Below are positions 23,481 through 35,350 of a stretch of 64,000 bases of DNA, piece after piece (within the stretch, counting starts at the first letter, position 1; every line of letters starts with the position of its first letter). The stretch is from Welwitschia mirabilis (Eukaryota; Gnetophyta; Gnetopsida; Welwitschiales), in assembly GCA_051453625.1 (NCBI GenBank), contig JBOZIK010000001.1, forward strand, positions 224,401,360 to 224,465,359. The letters are read 5' to 3'. The notes below the pieces were generated by a model. That model was not told the origin of the DNA. It saw nothing but the letters and a program-made list of their open reading frames with translations, and did not search any database. Made by a program: the position numbers and the translations under genes.

Positions 23481-24235
23481 GAATTAAAACACTAAAGTAT
23501 TTAACTAATCTAATGATTCAAATGAAAGATAAAAGTCACTCAGATTTGTATTCATATTTTTTTGTACATTCATGATGATATCTGATGAAAAGGATATAAA
23601 TTTCTTCATTTGTAATGGAGATATAGTAGTCTTGTTATTTGACTAATAAATAGAAATTATAGTTGAAATCAAATGAAGGACTCAATTATGTGAAATAAAA
23701 TAATGAAAATTTGAAAACTTTTATTTGATATATTTTTCCCAAATTTCATAGATCACTTCATTCTTCTAGTTTCTTACTCAATTAGTGAACTAGTAGTTAT
23801 AATATTCTTATCGAGGAATTTAAGTAAGCTTTATAGTTTTTATTTTTTCTATTTCAAGTGATAAACACAAATTTCTATTAAATACAAAAAAATATATGAT
23901 TCTTTTCCTATCATTAGCATAAGAAACCTTAACCAAATCATCAAAACTAAAGGGATTAAAATTTTATGCTTTAAGATACTAAATTTTATACTTAATTTTT
24001 ACTTTAAAATATCTAATAAACACCTTTATAGCCTCTAGATGAGAATAATTTAGATCATACTGATCACGAGTTTATATAAGTTTTATATACAAATTTTTCT
24101 TTTCAACCTCTCTTACTTCTATTAGTGGTGAAGTAAATTCCTATGTTCGATGGAGTATGAAGCTTTATGAGTTTAAAGTCTAACACAGACTTTATTAATA
24201 ATATGGCATGAAGTGCTAATTCTTCATCATATAGA
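23480..24235 (-). pseudogene. Ty1/copia RNase H region (copy F), heavily decayed
   Basis: The minus strand gives a block like SHLEAIKVFIRYFK (the HWxAxKRxLRYLKGT motif) near 24020-24060. It then gives LVKVSYANDRKR...FVF near 23880-23950, corresponding to GYSDADWAGDxDDRRSTSGYVF. A weak HxxTKxxE block lies further down, near 23540. These are copia RNase H landmarks. The RT that should precede them is absent, so the integrase remnant at 24265 is joined almost directly to it. Many stops. Confidence 0.55.
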
Positions 24236-24259
24236 TGCTGAAAATCCTTATAATTTAAT

Positions 24260-24610
24260 ATAATTAAATTTTACCATATTCTCAAAAACTTTATTCCCTT
24301 AAAGAAAACCTTTTTGTTATGGTATTTTAGATGTAGAAAGCTAATGATAAATTTCATTATTAGAGAAATAATTTTTAAACTTTTTATTTCTAAGTTTCTT
24401 AATCATGATAGTTACTTTTAATATTGCTAACTATGTATCCATTTTTATTTTAAATTCTCTTATAGATCTATTAAAACTAATGAAGTACCCATAACTTAGC
24501 TCCTATAAAATTAATTCCATCATTAATAATAACTAGAAAATACCTTTAGTTATTTTTATTTGACATAGTCTTGCTTAATCATATGAATTAGTTCCAAAAT
24601 ATTGATATAG
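24260..24610 (-). pseudogene. Ty1/copia integrase (copy F), decayed
   Basis: The minus strand reads LELIHM near 24575-24600, then a WVYF-type block read as LSYGYFISFNRSIREFK, and ends with QKGFLxGNKVFENMVK (24270-24330), the decayed form of PQQNGVAERxNRT that marks the copia integrase core. Order on the minus strand is integrase then RNase H, as in copia. The RT between them was deleted. Confidence 0.65.
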
Positions 24611-25592
24611 AGATAGTTTTTTTCCTTTATAAGATATCTTTCCTTTGTTTTGTTTTGTTTTATTTTCTTTTATTTTTTCTTTTATTTTTAAAACCAAATT
24701 AACATCTTCCACAAATCACATATTTCATTTTAGAAATTAGCAATACCTTTTACAATGTTATTTAACTCAAGTATTAAATATTTTTGTAGTTTAGATGATT
24801 AATCCCTAAATGTGAAGGCTAATTTTATGGATTTGAGACATCTAATAATTTAATTATTTTTTTTACTTTAGTGCATTATAAACATTTTTTTCATGTTTTA
24901 TATCTAACTACAATCACTTTTTCAAAGGACATGTTAATAAATTTGCACTTCTCATTATTAAAGTTTCATGTATTAGCTAAGTTAAAATTCACTTAGCTAT
25001 GAAGTGGAAATTAGATTATAAAGTTTATTACAATAAGAGAATTATGTATTTTGTAATGAAATTTTTTAAATATGATTCTTATAAATTTATTTAAGATGAG
25101 TTTGTTAGAGTTGAAGTTACTAGGTCAAGAAAAGGTTGGTTTTTATTCTTTATGAAAAATGATAACTTAAAATCACTTCTATCTTTATATATATATGTTC
25201 TATATTATTACCCTTTAATTACACTTACTTTATCATTGTGATAGTATTAGTATTCACATATGATTCATACTATTAATCATATTTGTTTTATAGATCTATA
25301 AGAACTATTATGATATTTTCCAAAAGTATAAATTCTAGACTTCACATTAGATCATATTAGATATCTCTATTAGTGAATTATGTTAAACCCCTTTCTTTTG
25401 ATGGTGATTACTTGGAGATAAGTTAATGTTTTGAGATTATGCTTCTATTCCCTAATGAGATGTACCTATACTTTAAGTGGATCATTAAGATATTTTAATA
25501 TTAAAGTATTTGTATTACAATTTCTTCACTATGTTTTATGAGTTCTTCAATCCTAATAGTCATTGTTAATGATGGAGATATAACAAAACCTC
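24611..25592. other. AT-rich stretch with a T-rich simple run
   Basis: 24640-24690 is a T-rich run with TTTTG-like steps. No gene or repeat edge seen in the remainder. Confidence 0.5.
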
Positions 25593-25593
25593 T

Positions 25594-25603
25594 CACACAC
25601 ACA

Positions 25604-25668
<65 letters not shown>

Positions 25669-25710
25669 GTTTGTACGCGTGTGTGTGCGTGCGCACGTGC
25701 ACACACACAC
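25594..25710. repeat. CA microsatellite with a GT/CG palindromic tail
   Basis: 25594-25664 is (CA)n with one CC interruption. It continues into an alternating purine-pyrimidine stretch that turns to GT (25679-25687), passes through a gcgtgcgcac core and returns to CA (25700-25710). The tail forms an imperfect inverted repeat around 25690. It is one of few CpG-containing spots outside the nested element. Confidence 0.95.
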
Positions 25711-26640
25711 AGAGACTAGTTCTTCTTATGAAGTGATAACCTTGTATGTGGAAAAACATAATAGAAGATAAATGTGTATAGTATGTAAGCATATCTATAA
25801 TGCATTCTAAAACTAAACACTAAAAAATTTATTAAAAAATAGCAATTAAAAAAATCAAGGGATCTTATCTAGTAAATCCTTGTTTTTGCCACCCCTTTTT
25901 TTTTGTCATGTCAAATTTAAAAATAAATTTGACATTTATTATTTTTAATAAATAATTATGGAGCCTCAAATAACTTATGAGGGATGTTAAGGGACTTTAA
26001 TAAATTAATGAAAAACATTAAATGACTTTATTAAAGATAATAGAAAACATCTTATAATTTTGATAGATTTTTCTTTTTTATTTATTCATCTTTAGTTTCC
26101 TCATTATTTGAATTACATTTAATAACTATAATAATTTTCTTTAACTTTTCATCAAGTGAAGCACAATTAAAAGAATTGATTAGATAATCTTTTTTCCTTT
26201 ATAGTACAAGCATGATTATTCATGATTAAAAAGTCATCCTTTCTTAGTAGATTAATGCATTTTATTTACATTTCACTTGAGTCATCCTTTTGAATTTACT
26301 AATAAGTGTTAATATAATGCATTACAAAGTTAGCCCTAAAATATTATTTATAGTGAAAATAGTATTAACATATTTAACTAAAATATTATTAAGTATAATT
26401 ACTTTACCATAATTATCATCAAATTGGCATTTATTATAGCTAATTAAATTAATAATAAGTGGAATAAATTAATGTATTCATTCATAGCTTGTCCTTCATT
26501 CTTTTTCAAGCCAAAAAGTTTCATGCTTAAAAATTATTTGCTTCTTTGCTAAATTTTTTAAAAAATGATGTTTCTATAATATTAACACTATTTACACTTG
26601 AATTTTTACATATTTATCCATTAAAAATTAATAAATTAAT
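25711..26640. other. AT-rich stretch without a gene
   Basis: No coding signal or RNA gene seen on either strand. Confidence 0.55.
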
Positions 26641-27070
26641 TTTTATATGGCTATAAATATAGATTTGTACTTATTTATTATAAATAATGTTTTAATATCC
26701 TTTAATTTATAAAATTAATATTAGGAAGGACTCACTTTTCATATTTTATTTACAAGTTATTTTGAGCTACCCAAACTTAATTGAAGTTGATTTNNNNNNN
26801 NNNNNNNNNNNNNNNNNNNNNNNNNNNNNNNNNNNNNNNNNNNNNNNNNNNNNNNNNNNNNNNNNNNNNNNNNNNNNNNNNNNNNNNNNNNNNTAAAATT
26901 AATATTAGGAAGGACTTACTTTTGATATTTTATTTACAAGTTATTTTGAGTTACCCAAACTTAATTGAAGTTGATTTCATAAAAGGGAGTTAACTTACTA
27001 AAAGGAACCAACATCATCATTAGATTCACCAATGCTATTATTGTTTTAGAGCTAAATGAATCCCACAAAA
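26640..27070 (+). repeat. Dispersed repeat X, copy 1
   Basis: Aligns in the same orientation with 38850-39120: blocks atattttattta, gagttac, taaaaggga, and a following caatgct/cattgct and ggataaata stretch. It contains the 100-N gap 26794-26893. Likely part of a retroelement non-coding region. Confidence 0.55.
26710..26977. other. 100-N gap with overlapping contig ends (84 bp)
   Basis: 26710-26793 and 26894-26977 are the same 84 bp with only a few differences, meeting at the gap 26794-26893. Confidence 0.95.
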
Positions 27071-27179
27071 TAAGGATAAATAAATGATAAGTTGATAGAT
27101 TAATCTTATAGACTAATTCTTAACTATCTTATAAAAACTAGCAATTACATATTCATGTCCTACTACCTAAGAAAACCCA

Positions 27180-28450
27180 TCACTATCCATTTGTTAATAA
27201 TAAGAAAATACCAAGGAAAATCTATAACCCTAAAGAATGACATATAAGTAAAGATAACCTTAAGGATACCTTATATTTTATGCTTCACCTATTGAAGATC
27301 GTCTATCATTTAGCTTAAAGTCTATTACCATTAAAGCTTGACTCTTCCTTCATTCATTGGAACTTTGCCATTCTAGACCTAAAATTCCTATAATTATTTT
27401 GAGCTCTTTTTTCATATGAGATTCTAATAGCCTCTTCTTCCATTCTATATATGAGGAAATGATTGAATAATGAGAAACCTCTCTTGCCAAATCTCAATAC
27501 TTTATCTATGCTAATTTGATGTTATTTGTAGTTTTTACAACATCTATAAATGAACTTTAATTTGTGATTTCATTTTCTGTATTCTCCCATTGTTGATTCA
27601 ACTAAAATTACTAGATATGCAATAGTTTACTCTAAATATTATTTTGTATTTCTTTTTTGAATCTATTCCTTTAATGATTTTTTAGGTTTTAGATTATTGA
27701 CATGTTAGTTTCTTTTATCTTTTATATTGTTCTAACATTTCCTAAATTTCCTTATAAGAAATAACCTTTCTAATACTTGTATAACAATTGGAATTTGCAC
27801 TAAATAATTTATTGGTTATGCCTTAACCTAAGTTGCTCTTTGTGCAATATGTTTACTTATCTAAGACTTAATTAATATTCTGCCTTATGAATAATCATTT
27901 TTGATTCCTCATTAGAGATATATATTCTATCTAATTTACTTTCCAAAATCATTTCTACTTAAATCCAAAAGTAAAGCCTTTGTTTAATCATTGTGATCTT
28001 TAAAACAATTCCATAATTCCTCTGAATGATAACTAGGGTCAATTATGCTACAATATGATTTTCTATTTTATTTGTTTAAAATTGCTACCCATACCTTGAT
28101 AGATAGGGCAAGTCATCTAAAGATTACTAAATACAATGGAAGATAGGATGTAGTAAGTTTTTAACATCATTACTAGGGATGACATATGGTATTCCTTAGC
28201 TCACTAAGAATCAATTTCTTTTTCTTTATGAATTTCTTTTATGATTTTTGTTTTTAAGATCTTTTCCTATTAAAAATACTAAAATAATTTATATGTTTTT
28301 CAAGATCTAAGAGCATATGAATCATAAAATCATAGATCTATGAACATTTTCCTTAGATCTATGCAAGGGATTTTAATTCTATCTAAGCATATTTAAATCT
28401 TTTTTTCCATTCCTATTTGTATAGGTAATAGGTCTAATCCATTACTAAAA
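27180..28450 (+). repeat. Dispersed repeat Z, copy 1
   Basis: Aligns in the same orientation with 49140-50480. Shared blocks are aaccttaag, ctttatattttat, atcatttagctt versus atcatctagctt, taaagcttga, and further words down to the gatcttcaaa region. No coding signal on either strand. Probably an untranslated region or LTR of the retroelement family in 39-50 kb. Confidence 0.65.
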
Positions 28451-28617
28451 TTCATGAAACTCTCTTTGTATTTCTCTATCAATAGATCACTCTAAGTTGT
28501 AAACATAAAATTTTGGATTTAAAAAATATTTATATCAAATGCCTTATGTTAATTAGCATAATTTTACTCTCTATTTACTATTTATTTTTTGCAATTCAAG
28601 TTTTTACATTTGATTAA

Positions 28618-28750
28618 TGTTGTCACCATTTAAATTTAAAATTGTACATCTTAGTAAATTGTACATCATTTACTAGTGATGCAAATGTTGTCATCATTTA
28701 AATTTAAAATTTTACATTTTAGTAAATTTTACCAATATTTATTAGCATTA
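28618..28750. repeat. Two-copy tandem duplication, 68-bp unit
   Basis: The units begin tgttgtcaccatttaaatt at 28618 and tgttgtcatcatttaaatt at 28686, with matching sequence through agtaaatt. Confidence 0.85.
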
Positions 28751-28989
28751 TATCACAAAAATATCATTATTGAGCTTGATTAGATCTATTCGTGACTAAC
28801 TTTAATACCTTTCTTATAAGTAACTTTAATACTAAACTTAATTAAGAATACTTAAAACCTACATTTATATTAGCAAAAATTCATCTAAAAATCCCAAAAA
28901 TATCCTTTTAACTAAATTAATAATATTTGAAATAAACATAGATATTATATGTTAAGAATTATCTAGGAAAATAAAGAATTAAGGTAGCT

Positions 28990-29810
28990 TAATTACCTAG
29001 CTGTACCTTCTTGCATGGTTTTATTCCATTACATGAACCATTACTTTCCAATTTTTATGGCCTAAACTATAAAGATCTTGATGAGAATTTGATAGAGTTA
29101 AAGATATAATTTCAATAAAAGTATATCATGATGAAGTAGTTAAGATGAACGTTTTTCCTTATCATTAAAATAAAAAGATAAATCTTGATTAGGCAACTTG
29201 AAACCTTGCTTAATTAGCTCATGTAGACAATTCATATGTGAGTCCTTGAAAAAGTCTAAAATGCAAAACTAATAAATTAAGAAGAAAAATCATAGATTTT
29301 TAAGACTAAGATATATAACATTTTCATAATGAATTTAAGAACTTGAAAGATTTACTAGAGAGATGTCTAGAATATTGTTTTAAAGATTAGAGATTATTAA
29401 GCTTTTTCTATAAAGGATTAACCACATAAATCAAGAAACTAAAAAAGATGATTATGGGTGAAAATTTCACATTTCAAGAGCCAGATGAAGCATAATGTAT
29501 CATACAAAACATATTTAAAATCTTTAAAACTTAGGGGATAGCTTTTAGACATGCAAAATAAGATAAATAATCTCAATATTCTATGTTTATAAGAATAGGA
29601 ATACATAAGTTAGAGGAAGAAATAGACTTAAGCAAGAAGATATATTACATCACTAAGAGATTAGACAATGTTGAGTCATCTGAACATCAATCAACTAGTG
29701 GTGGAGCTATATGTGTTATATGTGCCTTTAATGAACATGAAATAAATGAATGTCACTTTATTCACTCTAAAAATAGATATCAACTCACTTTATATATATG
29801 AATAATGTGC
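28990..29810 (+). pseudogene. Gag of gypsy copy B with intact CCHC knuckle
   Basis: Around 29010-29100 the plus strand reads LHGFIPLHEPLLSNFYGLNY, like the start of Athila-type gag. EVVKMNVFPYH follows near 29130, then a decayed capsid. A 72-codon open stretch (29583-29801) carries KLEEEIDLSKKI...ITKRLDN and a perfect zinc knuckle C-X2-C-X4-H-X4-C at 29712-29753 (CVIC...H...C), which would bind element RNA. The stretch between capsid and knuckle has stops. In copy A the same knuckle is destroyed. Confidence 0.85.
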
Positions 29811-30480
29811 AATTGCTAAAACCCTTTTAGGATGACAATAATAGAAACTGTTCTTTTTTTATGGAGATTATTATAAGTAAAATGGAAACACCATTATGAT
29901 TTCTTATGGAAGTCTTAAAAAAATGAAATATCTACTTCACAAGAAATATGATCAACCTTAGTATATATGAATCAAGAATACTCCTACGTAATTAATGAAA
30001 ACTTAGTTAGTTAACAATAACAAAAAATTTAAAAATTAGTAATTGAAATTCTCAAACTCTTCAATATTGGCAATAAGGAATGAACTAGCTTTCTTAAACA
30101 ATATGTTATCTGTTAGCTTCACTCAACCTAATAAAAAAATATAAGCTTCTAATTTAACATGTTCCTAATCCAATGGGCATTAATTTAGATAAAGAATAAG
30201 GAGAATTTAAGAGAGTTATACTTAAAAGTCATACCTAAATAAATGAAAATATTCAATCACATAGGTAAAGCTCTTCTACATCTAATCCCAAATCTCAAAA
30301 AATTCCTTAACTCAAGGAAGATAAAGAAGATGATATGCATAAGATTAAACATTGAGAACTAAGAAAGGCTCTTGTTCCTAAAATGCTTTCACCCTTAGGA
30401 AAGGGATAACATGATAAAGAATCCTCAAAATATTTAATAAACTAAACATAAACATTCTTCATTTGGAAGTTATTAGGTAA
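29811..30480 (+). other. Gag-protease linker of copy B
   Basis: Plus-strand sequence between the zinc knuckle and the protease, with no domain. Its position and length match the equivalent stretch of copy A. Confidence 0.5.
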
Positions 30481-30880
30481 GTCCCTTATTATGTAAAATT
30501 TCTTAAAGATATGTGCATAATAACAAGACAAATGAATGTTACAGATGATTTCTTCTTGGCCTAATCAGTAAATAGAATAGTTCAAAATAAACTTCCACCA
30601 AAGTTTAAAGTTCATGTTTCCCAAATACTTTTATGGATTTTATAGAATAAGAGGATGGATAAAGGCTTGTTAGGCTTTGATATTAGTATGAACCTAGTGG
30701 CCTATTAATTATGTTAAAAAAATGGATTTGTAAAACTAAATAAAACTAGGATAATGTTACATCTTATTAACTTCTCAACTAAATATCCCTAAGAGAATAG
30801 TTAGGATGTTTTATTATAAGTAGATAAATCTTACTACCTATTAGACCTTGTCATTTTATAGATGGAGGAGAACCCAAAAA
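30481..30880 (+). pseudogene. Aspartic protease region of gypsy copy B
   Basis: Reads VPYYVKFLKDMC from 30481 (the PKYxKFLKDLC block before the protease), then LPPKFKV, then GLLGFDISMNLVAY (equivalent of ALLDLGASVNLLPY, active-site DLG lost), then DVLLxVDKSYYLLDLVIL near 30800-30850. Matches the minus-strand protease at 10560-10880. Several stops. Confidence 0.85.
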
Positions 30881-31340
30881 TATTTTTTTTAAATCTTAGA
30901 AAGATCATTTGTATCCACCTCTAGATCTTTAACCAATAATAGAAATGAAATATAAATATTTTCTTTTAGAATATAAGTAAAAATTTACAAGTTTTTAGTG
31001 TAATGAAAAGGAACCTCATGGATGACTTAGAGGATTTGAACCCAGTTAAAAGGTGAAATCTTTATCATTATTACAAAATCATCAATTATGAAAAGCTTAC
31101 AAAGAACTAGCACTTATCCTCTAATAAAATCTAAACTTTAAGACTTTTCATAGGAAGCCTAAATAGTGAAGAGTGCATTTATAATCTTGAACTTAAACCT
31201 CTTTCTCAATACTTAAAATAGACATTTCTAGAAGATAATCAATCTTACCCTATAGTAGTCTTTACAAAATTATCCACTTCCTAATAAGATCCTTAGTTTT
31301 TGTGCTTAAACAACATAAAAGATCTAGAAGATGAATACTT
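30881..31340 (+). other. PR-RT spacer of copy B
   Basis: No motif recognised. Equivalent position to 10100-10560 of copy A. Confidence 0.5.
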
Positions 31341-31349
31341 TCTAACTTG

Positions 31350-32780
31350 AAAGAAATTGATACATTTATATGCATACATAAATAAATTTGGAAAAAAAAT
31401 GCTAAGCCTCATATAGTACCTCAATGTAAGTTTAACCCTCACATGAAAGAAGTAATGATGAATAAAGTTCTTAAGTTACCAAATGCTAGCATTATCTATC
31501 TAATCACTAATATTTAATGAATAACAAGAATAATGAATTGATTCTAAATAGAAGGAAAGTATGGTGGAGAATGTGCATTGATTATAGAAAGATAAGCACC
31601 ATAACTTATGAGAGAATTTTTATTTAATTTTTTTAATTAAATCTTAGAGAGACCAATGGTTATGAATACTATTATTTTATAAATATATAATCATAATATA
31701 ACTAGAAAGAAATTTTTCTTGAAGACTAAGGAAATACTACTTTACATGTCCATTTGGAATATTTTCTTAAAATAGAATGTCACTTGACCTTTTTGATTCC
31801 CAAACTAACTTTTAATAATGCATAATAAGTGTCTCCTTATATCTGATTAATAAATTTATTGAAATTTTTATAGATGGNNNNNNNNNNNNNNNNNNNNNNN
31901 NNNNNNNNNNNNNNNNNNNNNNNNNNNNNNNNNNNNNNNNNNNNNNNNNNNNNNNNNNNNNNNNNNNNNNNNNNNNNNNNNNNNNNNNNNNNNNNNNNNN
32001 NNNNNNNNNNNNNNNNNNNNNNNNNNNNNNNNNNNNNNNNNNNNNNNNNNNNNNNNNNNNNNNNNNNNNNNNNNNNNNNNNNNNNNNNNNNNNNNNNNNN
32101 NNNNNNNNNNNNNNNNNNNNNNNNNNNNNNNNNNNNNNNNNNNNNNNNNNNNNNNNNNNNNNNNNNNNNNNNNNNNNNNNNNNNNNNNNNNNNNNNNNNN
32201 NNNNNNNNNNNNNNNNNNNNNNNNNNNNNNNNNNNNNNNNNNNNNNNNNNNNNNNNNNNNNNNNNNNNNNNNNNNNNNNNNNNNNNNNNNNNNNNNNNNN
32301 NNNNNNNNNNNNNNNNNNNNNNNNNNNNNNNNNNNNNNNNNNNNNNNNNNNNNNNNNNNNNNNNNNNNNNNNNNNNNNNNNNNNNNNNNNNNNNNNNNNN
32401 NNNNNNNNNNNNNNNNNNNNNNNNNNNNNNNNNNNNNNNNNNNNNNNNNNNNNNAATTTTTATAGATGGCTTTTCTATTTTTGATGAAAATATTGACTCA
32501 TGTTTGCATCACTTAGAACTTGTTATTGCACATTATGAAGAGGAAAATATTGTTTCTAATTGGAAGAAATGTAATTCATGTTAAAAAGGAATAGTTTTAG
32601 GACTTGTAATGTCTATTAATGGGATCAATATAGACCTCCTAAAATTCAAATTGTTTATCATCTTCCGATTATTAAAATTTTTTAAAAGGTTAGTTTTTTT
32701 ATATATGCTAATTATTATAAAATATTTATTTAAGACTTCTTCAAATCTTAAAAACCTTGAATAACTTTCTCATCAAATAT
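31350..32780 (+). pseudogene. Reverse transcriptase of gypsy copy B, with an N gap inside
   Basis: Reads NPHMKEVMMNKVLKL from about 31430, then RMCIDYRKIST near 31570-31610, a GYEYYYF block and a FTCPFG-like block near 31740. It then reads LINKFIEIFIDG up to 31877. After the 577-N gap it restarts IFIDGFSIFDEN...SCLHHLELV and NWKKC, then GIVLG. The catalytic FMDDF has become FIDGF. The readings on either side of the gap join without any missing residue. Stops and frameshifts throughout. Confidence 0.9.
31878..32454. other. Assembly gap, 577 N, with identical 15-bp flanks
   Basis: Both sides carry aatttttatagatgg (31863-31877 and 32455-32469). The RT reading is complete if one copy and the N run are dropped. 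Either the gap is spurious, or an unassembled insertion with a 15-bp target duplication lies here. Confidence 0.9.
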
Positions 32781-32879
32781 TTTTTATATCAAACAGACTT
32801 CTAAATTTAATAATATCTTTAATTAATTAAAAACTATTTAGAATTCGTCATTCATCTTGAAAATTCTTGATTATCCTTT

Positions 32880-33240
32880 ACCTTTTAAGCTATTATGATG
32901 TATAAGAAACTTTAGAATAATGAAAGAATTAAAAACCCATATGCCATTTACTATGTAAATAAAAAATTACAAGTTCCACAACTAGATCATACAATAATTA
33001 AAAAACATCTTCTAGTAGTAGTTTTCTCTCTGAATAGTTTAATGATATCCTATAGGCATAGGATCTATTATCTTCATTAATCATTGTGCTCCAAAATACT
33101 TTTTACATAAGAAAACCTAAAGATATATTACTGAAATTGATAATCCTCTTATAAGAACTTGATTTTGAAATCAAGAATAACAAAAGAGTAGAGAATTTAT
33201 TTTTTGATTATTTATCTCTCTTTAGGCCTTACTTCCCATC
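32880..33240 (+). pseudogene. RNase H region of gypsy copy B
   Basis: A decayed reading includes a SSQLDHTTxEKxLLxVVFSL-like block near 32970-33040, read as SSTTRSYNNxKT...FSLNSL. An LIRTxF...Q block follows near 33140-33180, like the PRLIRxxLLLQEFDxEIKDKKG linker. Strongly decayed. Confidence 0.65.
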
Positions 33241-33249
33241 TCTTTTAGA

Positions 33250-34600
33250 TTTAGTTTCCACAAGTAAGTTATTTTTTAATAAGCATCTTTTGGATTTATA
33301 GGGGAAATCTTGGTATGGTGACATGACTAATTATCTTATCACTCATATATAAATTACATGATTATTAGAATAATCAAGATAAAATATAATTTTTGCATGA
33401 AGTAAATATTTAATTTTGAGATGATCCTTATCTTTTTAAATATTTCCTTGACCAAATCACTTATAGATGTATTTCACAATTTGAAAGTTTAAATTCTTAA
33501 AATTCACATATGAGAGAGTGTGTAAAGGTTACTTCTTTGCTAATAAAAGTTCTAATAAAATTTTTAAATTTGGACTTTATTAACTAAAATTTTTCAAAGT
33601 TGCTTATGAATATTGTTAATCCTATGATAAACCTAAATGCTTAGGTAGAACTTAAAAATACATATATGATGTCACTTTATCCTATTCTTGATATTAAACC
33701 ATGTGTTATCTAGGGTATCGATGCTATTATGTGGTTTCCTCCATATTTTAGGTACTGATATATAGTGGGTTATGTAGATTATGTCACTAACTATTATAGA
33801 GCAGTGATATGAAGCTATTCCAACTAGAATAGATGATGATAAAGTTATTATGACATTTGTAAATGAACATATCCTATTCTACTTTAGTCATTTTAAACTT
33901 ATCATTACTAATATAAGAACTTATTTTTGCAATACAATACAACATAATGTAATGATAAATTTGGAATAGCTCATAAAATTATAACCCTTTATCATCCATA
34001 AACCAATAGTTAAATTGAAGTTACAAATTAAAAGTTAAAAATAATTATATAAAAATAATAAAATCAAATTGAAAATATTGATCTCTCCACCTCAATGATT
34101 CTCTTTAAGTCTAACAGACTACCTGTAAGGAATCTATTAGAATGTTAACCTACTCACATGTATTTGAAAAATCTTGCTTCCCTTCTTTAAAAAGTACATA
34201 TAAAGATGTTTGAGGCATAAAATGGCCAAATAAAAATATTATTGAAGATTTGGAATTTAGGAATCCTGGCCTAATAAACTTGAATAAATTATAAATAAAT
34301 CCTATAAGAACTATAAAAATTTAAAAGTAGAGAATGAAATATTACCATGATAAGCACATCCTTATGGAATACTTGGAACTTAATAACCTAGTTTTGCTTT
34401 ATGATTTGAGACTTTATAACTTTTCTTAAAAACTTGTATCTAATTAGACCATATTATCTCAAGTTTTAAAAGTGGTTTTTGATGACATTGTCAAGATTCT
34501 AAGCCTTAATAAGAATTGTTAGTTCAGAGTCAATAGCTAAATGCTTAAACATTTTCATAAATCTATCCCTCTAGGCCATCAATTTGATCTTATCATCTTA
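33250..34600 (+). pseudogene. Integrase of gypsy copy B
   Basis: Blocks in order: ILIFLNIS...SLIDVFHNL (DPYLFKYCPDQIIRRCV region, near 33420-33490); MMSLYPILDIKPCVI..GIDAIM and YIVGYVDYVTN near 33660-33800 (the MGPFP and LVAVDYVSKWVEA region); DDDKVIMTFVNEHI near 33835; a degraded HPQTNGQ near 33990; YHDKHI near 34345; then FDDIVKILSLNKN...FRVNS and LKHFHKSI to about 34590, matching the tail of copy A. Inactive. Confidence 0.88.
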
Positions 34601-34901
34601 AAATAAAGACATAGAAAATTAAAATAAATAAATAGATATAAAATTAGTACCATTTAAGAAATGGGTGTTTAGTAATGTTGAGTTTTAGAATTTATTAGCT
34701 AAAATCTGTAGTTGTGATAGATACATAAATTACTTAATTTATCATGTAAACAACTACTTATTTTATTAGGGATTAAGTGAATAAACAAACTCTTAAATAA
34801 GCAACTTAGCTATTGTTATGCACATAATATCAAACATTCTATTTAGACTTAGAAGTTATTATGGTATTAGTTAAATCTATAGTGATCCTAATAGATATGT
34901 G

Positions 34902-34944
34902 AATGGGGAAGGGGAAGGATGAGGGGGGGAAGAGAGAGAGAAAA
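34902..34944 (+). promoter_or_regulatory. Purine-rich tract, candidate polypurine tract of copy B
   Basis: A 43-bp run with only one pyrimidine: ggggaagggg, gaggggggg and agagagagag steps. It lies about 300 bp after the integrase end in element orientation and just before the segment shared with the 3' part of copy A. That is where the plus-strand primer should be. It is unusually long and G-rich for this AT-rich region. Confidence 0.5.
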
Positions 34945-34984
34945 TTCTAAAATAAATAGAAAATGATATATTCATAGAAGAAAA

Positions 34985-35350
34985 CATGAAATTCTATTTA
35001 ATAATGACATCCATGGTATGCATTCTTACTATAGGGAAGATACACATTATATATGTAGAAGGAATTAATTTTTATGAGGAGGATACACATTACATATGCT
35101 AAAAGCCTTTATATTTTTATAATATCATTATGGGGATGATATACATTAACAGGTATTTACTAGACCTTGCTTGTTAAAACTAGGTAATCAACACTAGGAT
35201 GTATAGATTGAACTAGTTTTGGAAAATTTAAATCTTTATAACTATAATTTATCATGAGGAATGGTTGAATGACATATAGAGATACAGATGTTAACATTCA
35301 CATGAGTATGACTTGAGATATATATGAAAACCTTCTATTTTAATAGCTCT
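34985..35350 (+). repeat. 3' non-coding or LTR segment of gypsy copy B
   Basis: Aligns with the reverse complement of 4100-4450 and follows the purine tract. It probably begins or contains the 3' LTR, but no TG start is certain. Confidence 0.65.

Larger units (their letters stand above)
28990..34650 (+). mobile_element. Athila/Tat-like Ty3/gypsy pseudo-element (copy B)
   Basis: The plus strand gives gag with a zinc knuckle, protease, RT, RNase H and integrase in that order. It ends with a C-terminal tail that aligns with copy A. A G-rich purine run at 34902-34944 and a segment matching the 3' part of copy A follow. It is the same family as 4100-12500 (minus) and closely similar to 62480-63730 (minus). 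Reading frames are broken by many stops and frameshifts. LTR borders were not found. Confidence 0.88.

Noticed and set aside
25501-25792. Open frames on both strands through the CA repeat
   Set aside because: They encode only His-Thr or Cys-Val runs generated by the microsatellite.
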